Positions 1 through 6,938 of a DNA stretch of 20,000 nucleotides are shown here, one piece after another (the stretch's first letter is position 1; every line of letters starts with the position of its first letter). The notes beneath the pieces are model-generated. The model was not told where the DNA came from and ran no database searches. It saw nothing but the letters and a program-made list of their open reading frames with translations. The position numbers were made by a program, and so were the translations under genes. This stretch comes from Symbiodinium natans. Taxonomy: Eukaryota > Sar > Dinophyceae > Suessiales > Symbiodiniaceae. The stretch is from the NCBI GenBank assembly GCA_905221605.1, contig CAJNDS010002145.1:1-20000 (forward strand), in the 5' to 3' direction.

Positions 1-20
1 GTAGCCTTCACCGCGGCTAC
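1..20. repeat. Short inverted repeat at window edge
   Basis: GTAGCC and GGCTAC (1-6 and 15-20) are perfect inverted arms around an 8-nt loop. Arms of this length occur by chance, so no function is implied. Confidence 0.4.
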
Positions 21-60
21 GCGTGGGCTGAAAGATTCATTGCCGGGCTCAGACGGGCCG

Positions 61-168
61 GGTTTAGGGTTTAGGGTTTAGGGTTTAGGGTTTAGGGTTT
101 AGGGTTTAGGGTTTAGGGTTTAGGGTTTAGGGTTTAGGGTTTAGGGTTTAGGGTTTAGGGTTTAGGGT
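61..168 (+). repeat. Telomere-type array (TTTAGGG)n, G-rich on + strand
   Basis: About fifteen uninterrupted copies of TTTAGGG. It begins after a GC-rich flank and ends at GGGTCGAGCTC. It is internal rather than a chromosome end, because unique DNA lies on both sides. The near-perfect copies suggest a recent origin or continuing homogenisation. Confidence 0.97.
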
Positions 169-330
169 CGAGCTCAACCCCGACATCATGGCCAAAGTAA
201 GGCTAAGGGTTTCGGGTTTTTGGATCAACGTTGAAGGGCTCGTGGGCGCTTTCGGGGCCAACAGGTCTGAGGTTATTCAGACTTCTCAGGTGAAGAGGCC
301 CAGGCAATTTCGGGCTTGAGGGTTCAGGGG
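169..330. other. Unique spacer, no gene seen
   Basis: This is mixed-composition DNA between the first array and the inverted junction. No open frame of useful length, RNA gene or repeat was recognised. Confidence 0.6.
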
Positions 331-424
331 TTCAGTTTAGGGGGTTAGGGTTTAGGGCCTAAACCCTAAACCCTAAACCCTGAACCCTAAACCCTAAACC
401 CTAAACCCTAAACCCTAAACCCTA
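331..424. repeat. Head-to-head telomeric junction, G-rich then C-rich
   Basis: A short degenerate TTTAGGG stretch runs directly into about eight CCCTAAA units. The exact switch is a 25-bp palindrome at 345-369 (TTAGGGTTTAGG, a central G at 357, then the complement). This is the arrangement expected from end-to-end telomere fusion or from ligation of two inverted telomeric blocks. Confidence 0.95.
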
Positions 425-567
425 CAAGAAGCCCCGTAAATCCGAGTTGAGGCTGCAGCTCTTGGAGTTTTTTGCGTTGTGGACAGTGCTACGGGCCCAG
501 ACCGGCTTGCCAACACCACCCAAGCCCGGCTTGCCACAATTCAGGGTTCCGGCTTCTCAGGGGCCCG
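425..567. other. Unique spacer, no gene seen
   Basis: GC-moderate unique DNA has C-rich repeat on its left and G-rich repeat on its right, which is the polarity of a telomere-capped minifragment. No coding or RNA signal was recognised. Confidence 0.55.
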
Positions 568-685
568 GGGTTTAGGGCCGGGGTTTAGGGTTTAGGGCTG
601 GGGTTTAGGATTTAGGGTTTAGGGTTCGTGTTTAGGGTCTAGGATTAGGGTTTTAGGGTTTGTTTGGGGTTTGGGGGGTTGAGTT
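568..685 (+). repeat. Degenerate telomere-type array
   Basis: TTTAGGG units are mixed with GTTTAGGGCC, GGTTTAGGAT, TTTTAGGG and TTTGGGG variants. The substitutions and length changes suggest an older block than the pure arrays. Confidence 0.9.
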
Positions 686-780
686 TCTCACACCCGAAAC
701 CAAGATCCCTGAACACCTCACGCGTTCCCAAGGCATTCCCCTTGCCTGCCGGCGGAGGCGCGTAGCCCTGTACACCGAGT
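686..780. other. Unique spacer, no gene seen
   Basis: Contains CCCGAAACCAAG near 692, which recurs near 3585 beside another degenerate block, so at least part of this flank is repeated. No gene was recognised. Confidence 0.5.
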
Positions 781-1010
781 GGGTTTGGGGCTTGTAAGAG
801 TTTATAGGTCTTAGGGGCTTGGGGTTTCTAGGGTTTAAAGGTTTAGGGTTAGGGTGGTTTCGTGGTTTCAGGGGTTGTAGGGGTTTTAGGTGTGTTACGG
901 TGAGTTTAGGGGCTTTATGGCTTGGGGGGGGGGTGGCCTTCTAGGGGCTTTAGGGTTTTGGCGTTTGGGAATGGAGGGGTTGGCAGGGCTTGTATTAGGG
1001 CTGAGGGGAT
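781..1010 (+). repeat. Highly decayed TTTAGGG-derived DNA
   Basis: G-rich DNA contains scattered GGGTTTA, TTTAGGGTTAGGG and GGGGTTTTAGG words plus a G10 run near 924-933. It reads like an old telomeric array eroded by substitution. There is no open frame of note. Confidence 0.7.
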
Positions 1011-1206
1011 AAGATCCAAAAGTTCAGCTTCGAACGTCAGAATACCCTCCAAGCCTGTATGTACTCCAAGCTCCAACGCAAACTTGAACCGCACACCCTA
1101 AAAAGCCCGAGGATACTCAACGTCAATCGGTGAGCCTGAGAAAAAAAAACCCTCTGAGTGCTAAAGCCTTTTGTGAGCGAACATGTAAATTGAACCCCAC
1201 GGTTGA
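1011..1206. other. Unique spacer, no gene seen
   Basis: Mixed-composition DNA with a short A9 run near 1141. No convincing coding frame, RNA or repeat was seen. Confidence 0.55.
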
Positions 1207-1242
1207 GGGGTTTAGGGTTTAGAGTTTAGGGTTTCGGGCTTA
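1207..1242 (+). repeat. Short degenerate TTTAGGG block
   Basis: About five units with TTTAGAG and TTTCGGG variants. Confidence 0.85.
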
Positions 1243-1340
1243 GAGGGAACGACAATTTGCAATTTCACACAGACCACCTCGCTATGAAATAATGCCTGGG
1301 CCCTGAACCCCTAAACCTTTTCTTTTGCAAATGAAACTGT

Positions 1341-1399
1341 GGGTTTAGGGTTTAGGGTTTAGGGTTTAGGGTTTAGGGTTTAGGGTTTAGGGTTTAGGG
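1341..1399 (+). repeat. Telomere-type array (TTTAGGG)n
   Basis: Eight near-perfect units bounded by unique DNA. The left flank ends ATGAAACTGT and the right flank begins CTAGGAATG. No target duplication is visible. Confidence 0.97.
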
Positions 1400-1509
1400 C
1401 TAGGAATGTACCCGCCCGCCTGCGGGGCTGGATCGGGAGGCGCGTCCTGCTCGGATTTCTGGTCTTGCGCGTATTTCAACCCCCTGATAAATCCGATAAA
1501 AACCGCTGT

Positions 1510-1600
1510 TAAACCCCAATCCCTAAACCCTAAACCCTAAACCCTAAACCCTAAACCCTAAACCCCAAACCCTAAACCCTAAACCCCACTCCCCAAACCC
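1510..1600 (-). repeat. Telomere-type array, C-rich on + strand
   Basis: About eleven CCCTAAA units with CCCCAAA variants at both edges. It is inverted relative to the preceding block, and the 110-bp spacer between them is unique. Confidence 0.96.
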
Positions 1601-1816
1601 CGATTCAGCCCACGAGAGAGCGATCCCTCGAAGGGCCCTGAAAAATCCTCACAAGCTCAGGGGGGCTGCTTTTGTAGGATTCCTAAGCTCACTACGCGCC
1701 ATCTGGTTTGGAAGGGGCGGGGGGGGGGGGGGGGGGGAGTAGGGGTTTGTGAGGGTTTAGGGTTTAGGGGTTGCGGGGGCTTATCGGGTTTAGGTGTGCA
1801 TGGCTATGTCAGTGAC
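1601..1816. other. Spacer with G19 homopolymer and short TTTAGGG traces
   Basis: Holds a pure G run of about 19 (1719-1737) followed by two or three TTTAGGG-like units around 1755-1770. No gene was recognised. Homopolymer length is likely to be imprecise in any assembly. Confidence 0.7.
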
Positions 1817-1908
1817 TCTCTCTCGCTCTCTCGATATATATATATATATATATATATTTCTCTCTTTATTTCTCTATTTGTTTGTTTGTTTCTCTCTCTC
1901 TCTCTCAC
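1816..1908. repeat. Compound microsatellite (CT)n-(TA)n-(TTTG)n-(CT)n
   Basis: CT repeats (about 1816-1832) pass into a TA run (about 1834-1857), then TTTG units, then a second CT run (about 1890-1906). It translates into IYIYIY and SLSLSL tracts, so open frames across it are artefacts. Confidence 0.95.
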
Positions 1909-1958
1909 GGCCATCGGACGAAGTCGCGACCAAGCCGAGCAAGCAGCAGGACAAGAGC

Positions 1959-2219
1959 ATGCGAGCTGCGACGTTCTGTCCACAGTGTGCCTCACTTGTA
2001 AGCACCTTATGGCAGGATGCCGAAGAATCTTACAAGGGCATGTTTACAGCAACATCAACCTACGAAAGGATCGGCTTCGTTCTAGATTACTCTAAGCCCC
2101 ACGTCTTCGTTCTTGCCGAACTCCTTCTCTCACTGCCTCAAGAAAGAGTAGCACATAGCAAGGAAACCTTAACATACCTTCAAGCCGTAAACCCTGAACC
2201 CGCAACCCTGAAGCCCTAA
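1959..2219 (+). CDS. Weak coding-like segment, unknown protein (possible exon)
   Basis: I do not recognise a family. The frame is open from upstream and the first ATG outside the microsatellite is at 1959, giving 86 residues. The first 75 or so have balanced, protein-like composition. Visible points are a CPQC pair at residues 7-10, too little to call a zinc site, and a hydrophobic stretch at about 49-59 (VFVLAELLLSL) that could be one helix. The last nine residues come from decaying CCCTAAA repeat, so the stop is supplied by the repeat and is unlikely to be the original end. A GTAAGC near 1998 could be a splice donor, which would make this an exon fragment. Another frame is also open across much of the region, which weakens the case. 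It could be chance or a captured gene fragment. Confidence 0.18.
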   Translation: MRAATFCPQCASLVSTLWQDAEESYKGMFTATSTYERIGFVLDYSKPHVFVLAELLLSLPQERVAHSKETLTYLQAVNPEPATLKP

Positions 2220-2224
2220 ACCCC
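2189..2224 (-). repeat. Degenerate CCCTAAA units
   Basis: Several diverged units (CCCTGAA, CCGCAAC, CCCTAAA) lead into the 8-mer array that follows. Confidence 0.85.
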
Positions 2225-2320
2225 AAACCCTCAAACCCTCAAACCCTCAAACCCTCAAACCCTCAAACCCTCAAACCCTCAAACCCTCAAACCCTCAAAC
2301 CCTCAAACCCTCAAACCCTC
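2225..2320 (-). repeat. Exact 8-bp variant array (AAACCCTC)12
   Basis: Twelve consecutive perfect copies of AAACCCTC, 96 bp in all. The complement is GAGGGTTT, an 8-mer relative of TTTAGGG with one inserted base. The perfect copies imply recent local expansion of a single variant. Confidence 0.97.
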
Positions 2321-2333
2321 AACCCGCAACAGC

Positions 2334-2392
2334 AAACCCTAAACCCTAAACCCTAAACCCTAAACCCTCAACCCTAAACCCTAAACCCTAAA
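2334..2392 (-). repeat. Telomere-type array (CCCTAAA)n
   Basis: About eight units, one of them CCCTCAA, follow the 8-mer block after a 13-bp break. It ends in a C6 run. Confidence 0.95.
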
Positions 2393-2488
2393 CTCTTCCC
2401 CCCCAGGCCCCGCACCCTCTTGTGGCGCGAGCTTCTTCGCCGCCGGTGCGATCGGCTGCTGCTGCTGCCACCTGCTCTTCGGCTTTAA
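2393..2488. other. GC-rich spacer with (GCT)n
   Basis: Includes a short GCT run near 2454-2467. No gene was recognised. Confidence 0.5.
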
Positions 2489-2610
2489 GCTTAGGTTTAG
2501 GGTTTAAGGTTTAGGGTTTAGGGTTTGGGGTTTGGGGTTTAGGGTTTGGGGGTTCAGGGTGTTCGGATTGGGGGTGAGTAGGGGTTTGGGGGGTTTTGGG
2601 TTTCGGGCAG
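2489..2610 (+). repeat. Degenerate TTTAGGG/TTTGGGG block
   Basis: Units TTTAGGG, TTTAAGG and TTTGGGG in short runs decay into G-rich DNA by about 2600. Confidence 0.9.
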
Positions 2611-2833
2611 CTGCTCCAAGCACCGGGTCTTGTAGCAGGGTCACGTGCTTCGGGTGCTCATAGACTCCAGGCTAAAAATCTTGAGGGCTGCAGACTGGTC
2701 TGAACCCCCAAGCCTTACACCCCAAACGCGCATCTGCAGATGCGGTCTGCGAAGCAAAAAAACCAGGGCCGTCGCCTCATGACACCTACATGAAGTCGGG
2801 CTTCGTTTAAGTTACTTGCATCCCCATTGGCCC
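2611..2833. other. Unique spacer with a 16-bp perfect palindrome
   Basis: CGCATCTGCAGATGCG at 2729-2744 is a perfect palindrome. Otherwise this is mixed DNA without a recognised gene. Confidence 0.6.
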
Positions 2834-2880
2834 GATATGTATATATATATATATATACATATGTATATGCTATATGTATA
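2834..2880. repeat. (AT)n microsatellite
   Basis: A TA run of about 24 bp followed by imperfect TATGTATA units. It is self-complementary and could extrude as a hairpin. Confidence 0.93.
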
Positions 2881-3268
2881 TCCACGAAATCTCTATGGTT
2901 AACTTAATAAGGAACCAGGTCGACACTCTACAATAATGGCATGGCACCCTGAACATAAACAACCCAAACTTCAGCCTCCATATTAAGCCCGATTTCGGGG
3001 ACTGAGGGTTGAGGGCCGAACAGAAATCTAGCGATGAGGCCAGGACGAACAAGAAGTCTTCGAAACGTATCACCTAACCACTGCCGCACTACACCCTGAA
3101 CCTTCCAAACCCTAAGCCCCTCCAGTGCCCGCCGTCGAGGCTGCTGTTCCCACCACCATGCACTTAGGAATATAGAGGTTTGATATAGATTCCTGCTCCC
3201 CTGGGGCGTGGGGGTTTGGTGCTGAGGGTTCTCAGAGGGTTCTTAGGGCGCTTTAGACACCGCAAGGA
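2881..3268. other. Unique spacer, no gene supported
   Basis: A 67-codon minus-strand frame (2870-3073) covers part of it but resembles no family I know, and its end lies in the AT microsatellite. I treat the stretch as non-coding. A few CCCTAA-like words appear near 3090-3117. Confidence 0.5.
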
Positions 3269-3280
3269 AATACCCAAAAC

Positions 3281-3382
3281 CCAACAAACCCTAAATTCTG
3301 CCAGCGGAACCCTAATTCCTAAACCCTAAACCCGAAACCCAATACAGTACCCAATATACCCTAAATCCTGACAACGGAACCC
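3281..3382. repeat. Imperfect direct repeat, 70-bp period, in decayed CCCTAAA DNA
   Basis: A 32-bp segment at 3281-3312 recurs at 3351-3382 with 27 of 32 bases identical (shared core ACCCTAAAT, then CGGAACCC). The DNA between them holds two or three CCCTAAA units. This looks like a segmental duplication that includes telomeric repeat. Confidence 0.85.
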
Positions 3383-3456
3383 AACCCCCCCTCACCCCCC
3401 CCCCCCCTGGGGGAGAGAAAAGGAAAGAGGAGGACCGCTGGGCATCCTAGAGGAGA
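3383..3456. other. C-run and purine-rich spacer
   Basis: C7 and C13 runs (about 3384-3407) are followed by a purine-rich AGAGAAAAGGAAAGAGG stretch. No gene was seen. Confidence 0.6.
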
Positions 3457-3593
3457 CCTTAGGGTTTAGGATTTAGTTTAGGGTTTAGGGTTTCGGGTTT
3501 AGGGTTTCGGTTTTGGGGTTTAGGTTTCGGGTTTGGGGTTCAGGGTTTCGGGTTTAGGGATTTGGGGTTTGGGGGTTTCCGAAACCCGAAACC
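3457..3593 (+). repeat. Degenerate G-rich block ending in an inverted switch
   Basis: Mixed TTTAGGG, TTTCGGG and TTTGGGG units. At the end the strand flips in a short palindrome, GGGTTTC-C-GAAACCC at 3573-3587, so the final units read GAAACCC. Confidence 0.9.
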
Positions 3594-3789
3594 AAGTGCT
3601 TCGTCTGCCCAGGTAAGCTGCGGCCTCGTCTGGGTGACCGGCTACCTGGCGCTAGGACCGGAGCCAGGAAAAGGATCCAAGCTAAACCCTAAACCCCTCT
3701 AACCAAGCCCCGAAAGAAGACCCAAAGAGCTGGGCATACCCCTCAAGCCCTCTAGATCCCAGCATCAGCCACCCGACCCTGACACAGAG
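3594..3789. other. Unique spacer
   Basis: Unique DNA with two isolated CCCTAAA units near 3683-3696. No gene was recognised. Confidence 0.55.
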
Positions 3790-3872
3790 AAACCCTAAAC
3801 CCTAAACCCTAAACCCTAAACCCTAAACCCTAAACCCTAAACCCTAAACCCTAAACCCTAAACCCCAAACCC
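3790..3872 (-). repeat. Telomere-type array (CCCTAAA)n
   Basis: About twelve near-perfect units, ending with a CCCCAAA unit. Confidence 0.97.
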
Positions 3873-3929
3873 CTGAACCAGAACAAGCGCGCTCAGGGAG
3901 ACGCCGCTGCGCCGGATCCTGCCTTTTTG

Positions 3930-4050
3930 AGGGGTTGAGAGGGTAGAGGGTTTCGGGTGCAGGGTTTGGGGGTTTAGGGTCTATAGGGTGTTAGACCCTA
4001 ATTAGGTTGGCAGGGTTTAGGATTTAGGGTTGTGGGTTTTGGGTGGCGGG
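3930..4050 (+). repeat. Decayed TTTAGGG-type block
   Basis: G-rich DNA with GGGTTTAGGG, TTTCGGG and TTTAGGATTTAGGG words, heavily substituted. Confidence 0.8.
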
Positions 4051-4168
4051 GTGGGGGTTGAGGAGGGAGCAAGGGATAAGGCCTCCGAGTGAGTGTCATA
4101 AGCATAGAAGCCCCTGAAGGGGCATGGGTCATGTGTTGGCTTGCCCTTGCTGTTCATTGGGGTTGGGG

Positions 4169-4206
4169 GGTTTAGGGTTTAGGGTTTAGGGTTTAGGGTT
4201 TAGGGT
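4169..4206 (+). repeat. Short telomere-type array (TTTAGGG)5
   Basis: Five perfect units between a G6 run and GGGTCCCAACAACC. Confidence 0.96.
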
Positions 4207-4264
4207 CCCAACAACCGGCTCAGGGTGCCAAGAACCAGGGTTTGGGAATGAGGCCCCTCCGCAG

Positions 4265-4300
4265 GGGTTTGGGGTCTGGGGCCCCCTAGACCCCAAACCC
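4265..4300. repeat. Near-complete palindrome of telomere-like units
   Basis: GGGTTTGGGGTCT at 4265-4277 and AGACCCCAAACCC at 4288-4300 are perfect 13-bp inverted arms. The 10-nt spacer GGGGCCCCCT is itself almost self-complementary. CCCTAAA follows the right arm, so this resembles a head-to-head junction of TTTGGGG-type units. Confidence 0.93.
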
Positions 4301-4308
4301 TAAATCCG

Positions 4309-4500
4309 TCAGCGCATGCATCTTCAGACCTTGATCGCGCCCGAACAAAATTGCCCTAAACCCCAAATCTCCTAGCAGAGGCATATTCGGGGCAGAGAGC
4401 CCCAAGCTCTGACCTTCTAGCTGGGCCAGCTGAAAAGAATTGGCCGAGCTCACGACGGAGGTGGCGGGTATGCTTCACCTGCGTGTCACTCCACACAGAA
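4309..4500. other. Unique spacer, no gene seen
   Basis: Mixed DNA with one CCCTAAACCCCAAA trace near 4354. No convincing open frame or RNA was recognised. Confidence 0.5.
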
Positions 4501-4550
4501 GGTGGTGGGGATGGGTGAGGTGGGGGGAGGGGGGGGGGGCGGATGGGGGG
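4501..4550 (+). repeat. G-rich low-complexity tract
   Basis: GGTGGGG, GGGATGGGTGAGG and a G11 run give several potential G-quadruplex tracts. Open frames through it encode polyglycine on the + strand and proline-rich peptide on the minus strand. Confidence 0.85.
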
Positions 4551-4858
4551 AGATTTCTTTCGAAAGCCTTGTGAGTCTTAACGCCGGGGCCGTGGGTTGG
4601 CGAAGCTGTGGAACAAGAGTGCTGAGTGTCTGTCATGGGGGATCTAGTAAAAAAAAGCACCCTGTGCTCTTGGTGCCTGGAATCTCGCGCTTTGGGCCTG
4701 GGATTGAACCGAGAACGTGCCCCAAGTCTCAGCCTTGGGGCTGTGGATAGTGGCTCTGTTTTGAGGGCCTTGGGGTTCTTGGGGGTCAGGAAGCTGAGAG
4801 AAAGGATGCCTTCAACCTGACAAGGGCCAGGCGGCCAGTCAGAAAGCCGCTGCAACCT
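4551..4858. other. Unique spacer, coding potential doubtful
   Basis: Both strands have moderately long frames here: 164 codons on the minus strand (4475-4969) and 82 and 64 codons on the plus strand. None shows a domain, and the longest is biased by the flanking G-rich tract and repeat-derived DNA. I do not call a gene. Confidence 0.5.
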
Positions 4859-5200
4859 AAAGCTGCACCGTGAACCCTGAAGCCCTAACAGCAAAACCCT
4901 GAAGCCATACAGCACTCCTACCGACTGAGGCCTCCCCCCACAAGGCTCCGCCGTGAAAAACCCGAACACGCCTGGAGCGCCCTACAAAACCCTGTAGCCC
5001 TAAAAAGCCGAAACACCCTGAGACGCAAAACGCCCCAAAACCCTGAACTTCCTCAGCAAACCAATCCCCCACACACTCTACTCCAACCCCAGCACAGACC
5101 GAAAACAAACCGGGCTCCTCAAACACAATCCCGCACTCAACCCTAAGCACCCCTAAACCCTAAACCCTAAATCCTGAACCCTGAACCCTAAACCCTATAA
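4859..5200 (-). repeat. Decayed then cleaner CCCTAAA-type DNA
   Basis: From 4859 to about 5150 the + strand is C- and A-rich with few G, holding scattered CCCTGAA, CCCTAA and ACCCTGAA words. From 5151 to 5200 the units are clear CCCTAAA and CCCTGAA. The 97-codon minus frame over it is an artefact of base bias. Confidence 0.75.
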
Positions 5201-5298
5201 GCCCTAAGCCCTAAGCCCTAAGCCCTAAGCCCTAAGCCCTAAGCCCTAAGCCCTAAGCCCTAAGCCCTAAGCCCTAAGCCCTAAGCCCTAAGCCCTAA
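5201..5298 (-). repeat. Exact variant array (GCCCTAA)14
   Basis: Fourteen perfect consecutive copies of GCCCTAA. The complement TTAGGGC corresponds to a CTTAGGG-type telomere variant. It follows ordinary CCCTAAA units and ends abruptly at a GC-rich spacer. Confidence 0.97.
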
Positions 5299-5406
5299 GC
5301 CGCCTCTGGGGGCCGGCGCAGGCGCGCCCGCGGCGGGATCCGGAGGCAGGCGCGGGGCCCCTGAGAAGGGCTCGCCTGGGAGGGGGCTAAAAATCTCCAG
5401 AAAGTT
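5299..5406. other. GC- and CpG-rich spacer
   Basis: Very GC-rich DNA with GGCGCAGGCGCGCCCGCGGC in its first half, unlike its neighbours. No gene was recognised. Confidence 0.6.
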
Positions 5407-5459
5407 GGGGTTCAGGGTTTAGGGTTTAGGGTTTAGGGTTTAGGGTTTAGGGTTTAGGG
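5407..5459 (+). repeat. Telomere-type array (TTTAGGG)n
   Basis: About seven units, beginning with one TTCAGGG. Confidence 0.96.
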
Positions 5460-5592
5460 AAATCACACATGGACTTGCACCGGCTCAATGAAGGGCTCGT
5501 GCGCGGCGTCCTCTAGTTTTCTTTTGACAAGAGACTTTAGGCTTACGGGTTAAAAGGCGATAAAGGGTTGGAAGCCCTTGTAGGGTTCTTGA
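5460..5592. other. Unique spacer, no gene seen
   Basis: Mixed DNA without a recognised coding, RNA or repeat signal. Confidence 0.5.
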
Positions 5593-5854
5593 CCTAAAAC
5601 CCTAAAACCCTTAAACCCTAAAACCCTCAAACCCTGAAACCCTGAAACCCTGAAACCCTAAAACCCTAAAACCCCAAAACCCCAAAACCCTAAAACCCTA
5701 AAACCCTAAAACCCTAAAACCCTAAAACCCTAAAGCCCTAAAACCCTAAAACCCTAAAACCCTAAAACCCTAAAACCCTAAAACCCTAAAACCCTAAAAC
5801 CCTAAAACCCTAACCCCCTAAAACCCTAAAACCCTAAAACCCTAAACCCTAAAC
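5593..5854 (-). repeat. Long 8-bp variant array (AAAACCCT)n
   Basis: About thirty copies of AAAACCCT, whose complement AGGGTTTT is the TTTTAGGG unit known from Chlamydomonas telomeres. The left end holds CCCTGAAA, CCCTCAAA and CCCCAAAA variants, the centre is nearly pure, and the last units return to CCCTAAA. It is the longest single block in the window. Confidence 0.97.
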
Positions 5855-6103
5855 AACCCGAAGGGACGTGGGCCCAACAATCGACCATGGCAGCTGCCGC
5901 TAAGGTCTCTGCCGTCCGGGTACAGATCTCGCACGGCTATGTGTCCTGGCTGCCCAACGGGCAGTGGCTGTAGTTGGCTGCTTGTACCAAACACTCAACA
6001 CTTTAAGCCCTAAACCCTAAACCTTGATAATGGGCTGGTGTAGACCCAAGCATCTTAGCTGCAATCAACCCGAATCCTTCTAAACCTGGAACCAATGATT
6101 CCG
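5855..6103. other. Unique spacer with two CCCTAAA units
   Basis: Unique DNA with AGCCCTAAACCCTAAACC at about 6005-6022. No gene was recognised. Confidence 0.5.
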
Positions 6104-6156
6104 CCTAAACCCTAAACCCTAAACCCTAAACCCTAAGCCCTAAACCCTAAACCCTA
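6104..6156 (-). repeat. Telomere-type array (CCCTAAA)n
   Basis: About seven units including one CCCTAAG. Confidence 0.96.
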
Positions 6157-6337
6157 TTACTTGCCATAGCTTGTCAGCCTCTGATCCTGATAGCGCAAGT
6201 ACCCTGTCACACCCTCGTGGAAAGGGGGCTTCGGATCACACTCCCCAACCCACCAAGCCCTCAACCCCGCAAAACCCTACGTCTTCGAACCTCCTAAAGC
6301 CACGAATTAAAGCCCTGAACAGCCCTGACCATCAGAA
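6157..6337. other. Unique spacer, no gene seen
   Basis: A 63-codon plus-strand frame (6171-6362) ends in the next telomeric block and shows no recognisable domain. Confidence 0.5.
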
Positions 6338-6470
6338 TTTAGGGTTAGGGTTTAGGGTTTAGGGTTTAGGGTTTAGGGTTTAGGGTTTAGGGTTTAGGGT
6401 TTAGGGTTTAGGGTTTAGGGTTGAGGGTTGAGGGTTGAGGGTTGAGGGTTTAGGGTTTAGGGTTTAGGGT
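6338..6470 (+). repeat. Telomere-type array with four in-phase TTGAGGG units
   Basis: TTTAGGG units are interrupted at 6421-6448 by exactly four TTGAGGG copies in register, then return to TTTAGGG. Confidence 0.97.
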
Positions 6471-6561
6471 CTCGGGTTTGGGGAAGCCTTGCGCATGGAC
6501 CTAGATCATGGGCTTTTGTGGCGACAAGGAAGATGCGATGATCGAGACCCCAATAAGGGGA

Positions 6562-6595
6562 CCCAAAACCCTAAACCCTAAACCCTAAACCCTAA
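6562..6595 (-). repeat. Short CCCTAAA array
   Basis: Four to five units. The left edge is ACCCAAAACCCTAAA. Confidence 0.94.
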
Positions 6596-6660
6596 GATCA
6601 GACCTCACAATCACCATCCCAAAGCTCTGCGCCCAGCAGCTTGCCCTCAAAGTCCCCAAA

Positions 6661-6843
6661 CCCCCCCCCCCCCCCCCGGCCCCAAAAAAGCAAAATAAAA
6701 AAGTGAATAAACACAAAATAAAGAAGAATAATGATAATAACCATATAACTTTATTTTATGTATAACATTCATGAAAACTCGGTAGCCCAGAATCATACTA
6801 TGGTAGGGTATTTTTTTTTTTTTTTGGGGGGGGGGGGGGGGGG
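6661..6843. repeat. AT-rich island bounded by C17 and T15-G18 runs
   Basis: C17 (6661-6677) opens the segment, and T15 (6811-6825) followed by G18 (6826-6843) closes it. The ends are therefore loosely inverted (CCC...AAAAAA / TTTTTT...GGG). The interior, about 6685-6780, is AT-rich (AAATAAA- and AATAATGATAATAA-like) and unlike the surrounding GC-moderate DNA. It may be a small mobile element with homopolymeric termini; I recognise no family. Confidence 0.55.
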
Positions 6844-6921
6844 CGGTTGTTGCTTTATAATAGAACCTTGAACCAACAAAATGGAGAATGGTACCACTGG
6901 GCTACCAGAAGAAATAGATCT

Positions 6922-6938
6922 CCCCCCCCCCCCCCCCC
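6922..6938. repeat. C17 homopolymer
   Basis: A pure run of 17 C. The 62-codon frame through it contains polyproline and is not considered a gene. Confidence 0.9.

Noticed and set aside
61-424. True chromosome end
   Set aside because: Unique DNA continues on both sides of the array and the orientation switches immediately after, so these are internal blocks.
2225-2320. CRISPR-like array
   Set aside because: There are direct tandem 8-mers with no spacers, so this is a simple satellite.
4690-4760. tRNA T-arm-like CTCGGTTCAATCCC on the minus strand
   Set aside because: The T stem is imperfect and no matching 5' acceptor strand exists within 75 nt.
4475-4969. 164-residue minus frame
   Set aside because: It has biased Pro/Ser/His-rich composition from the G-rich tract and decayed repeat, no domain, and competing frames on the other strand.
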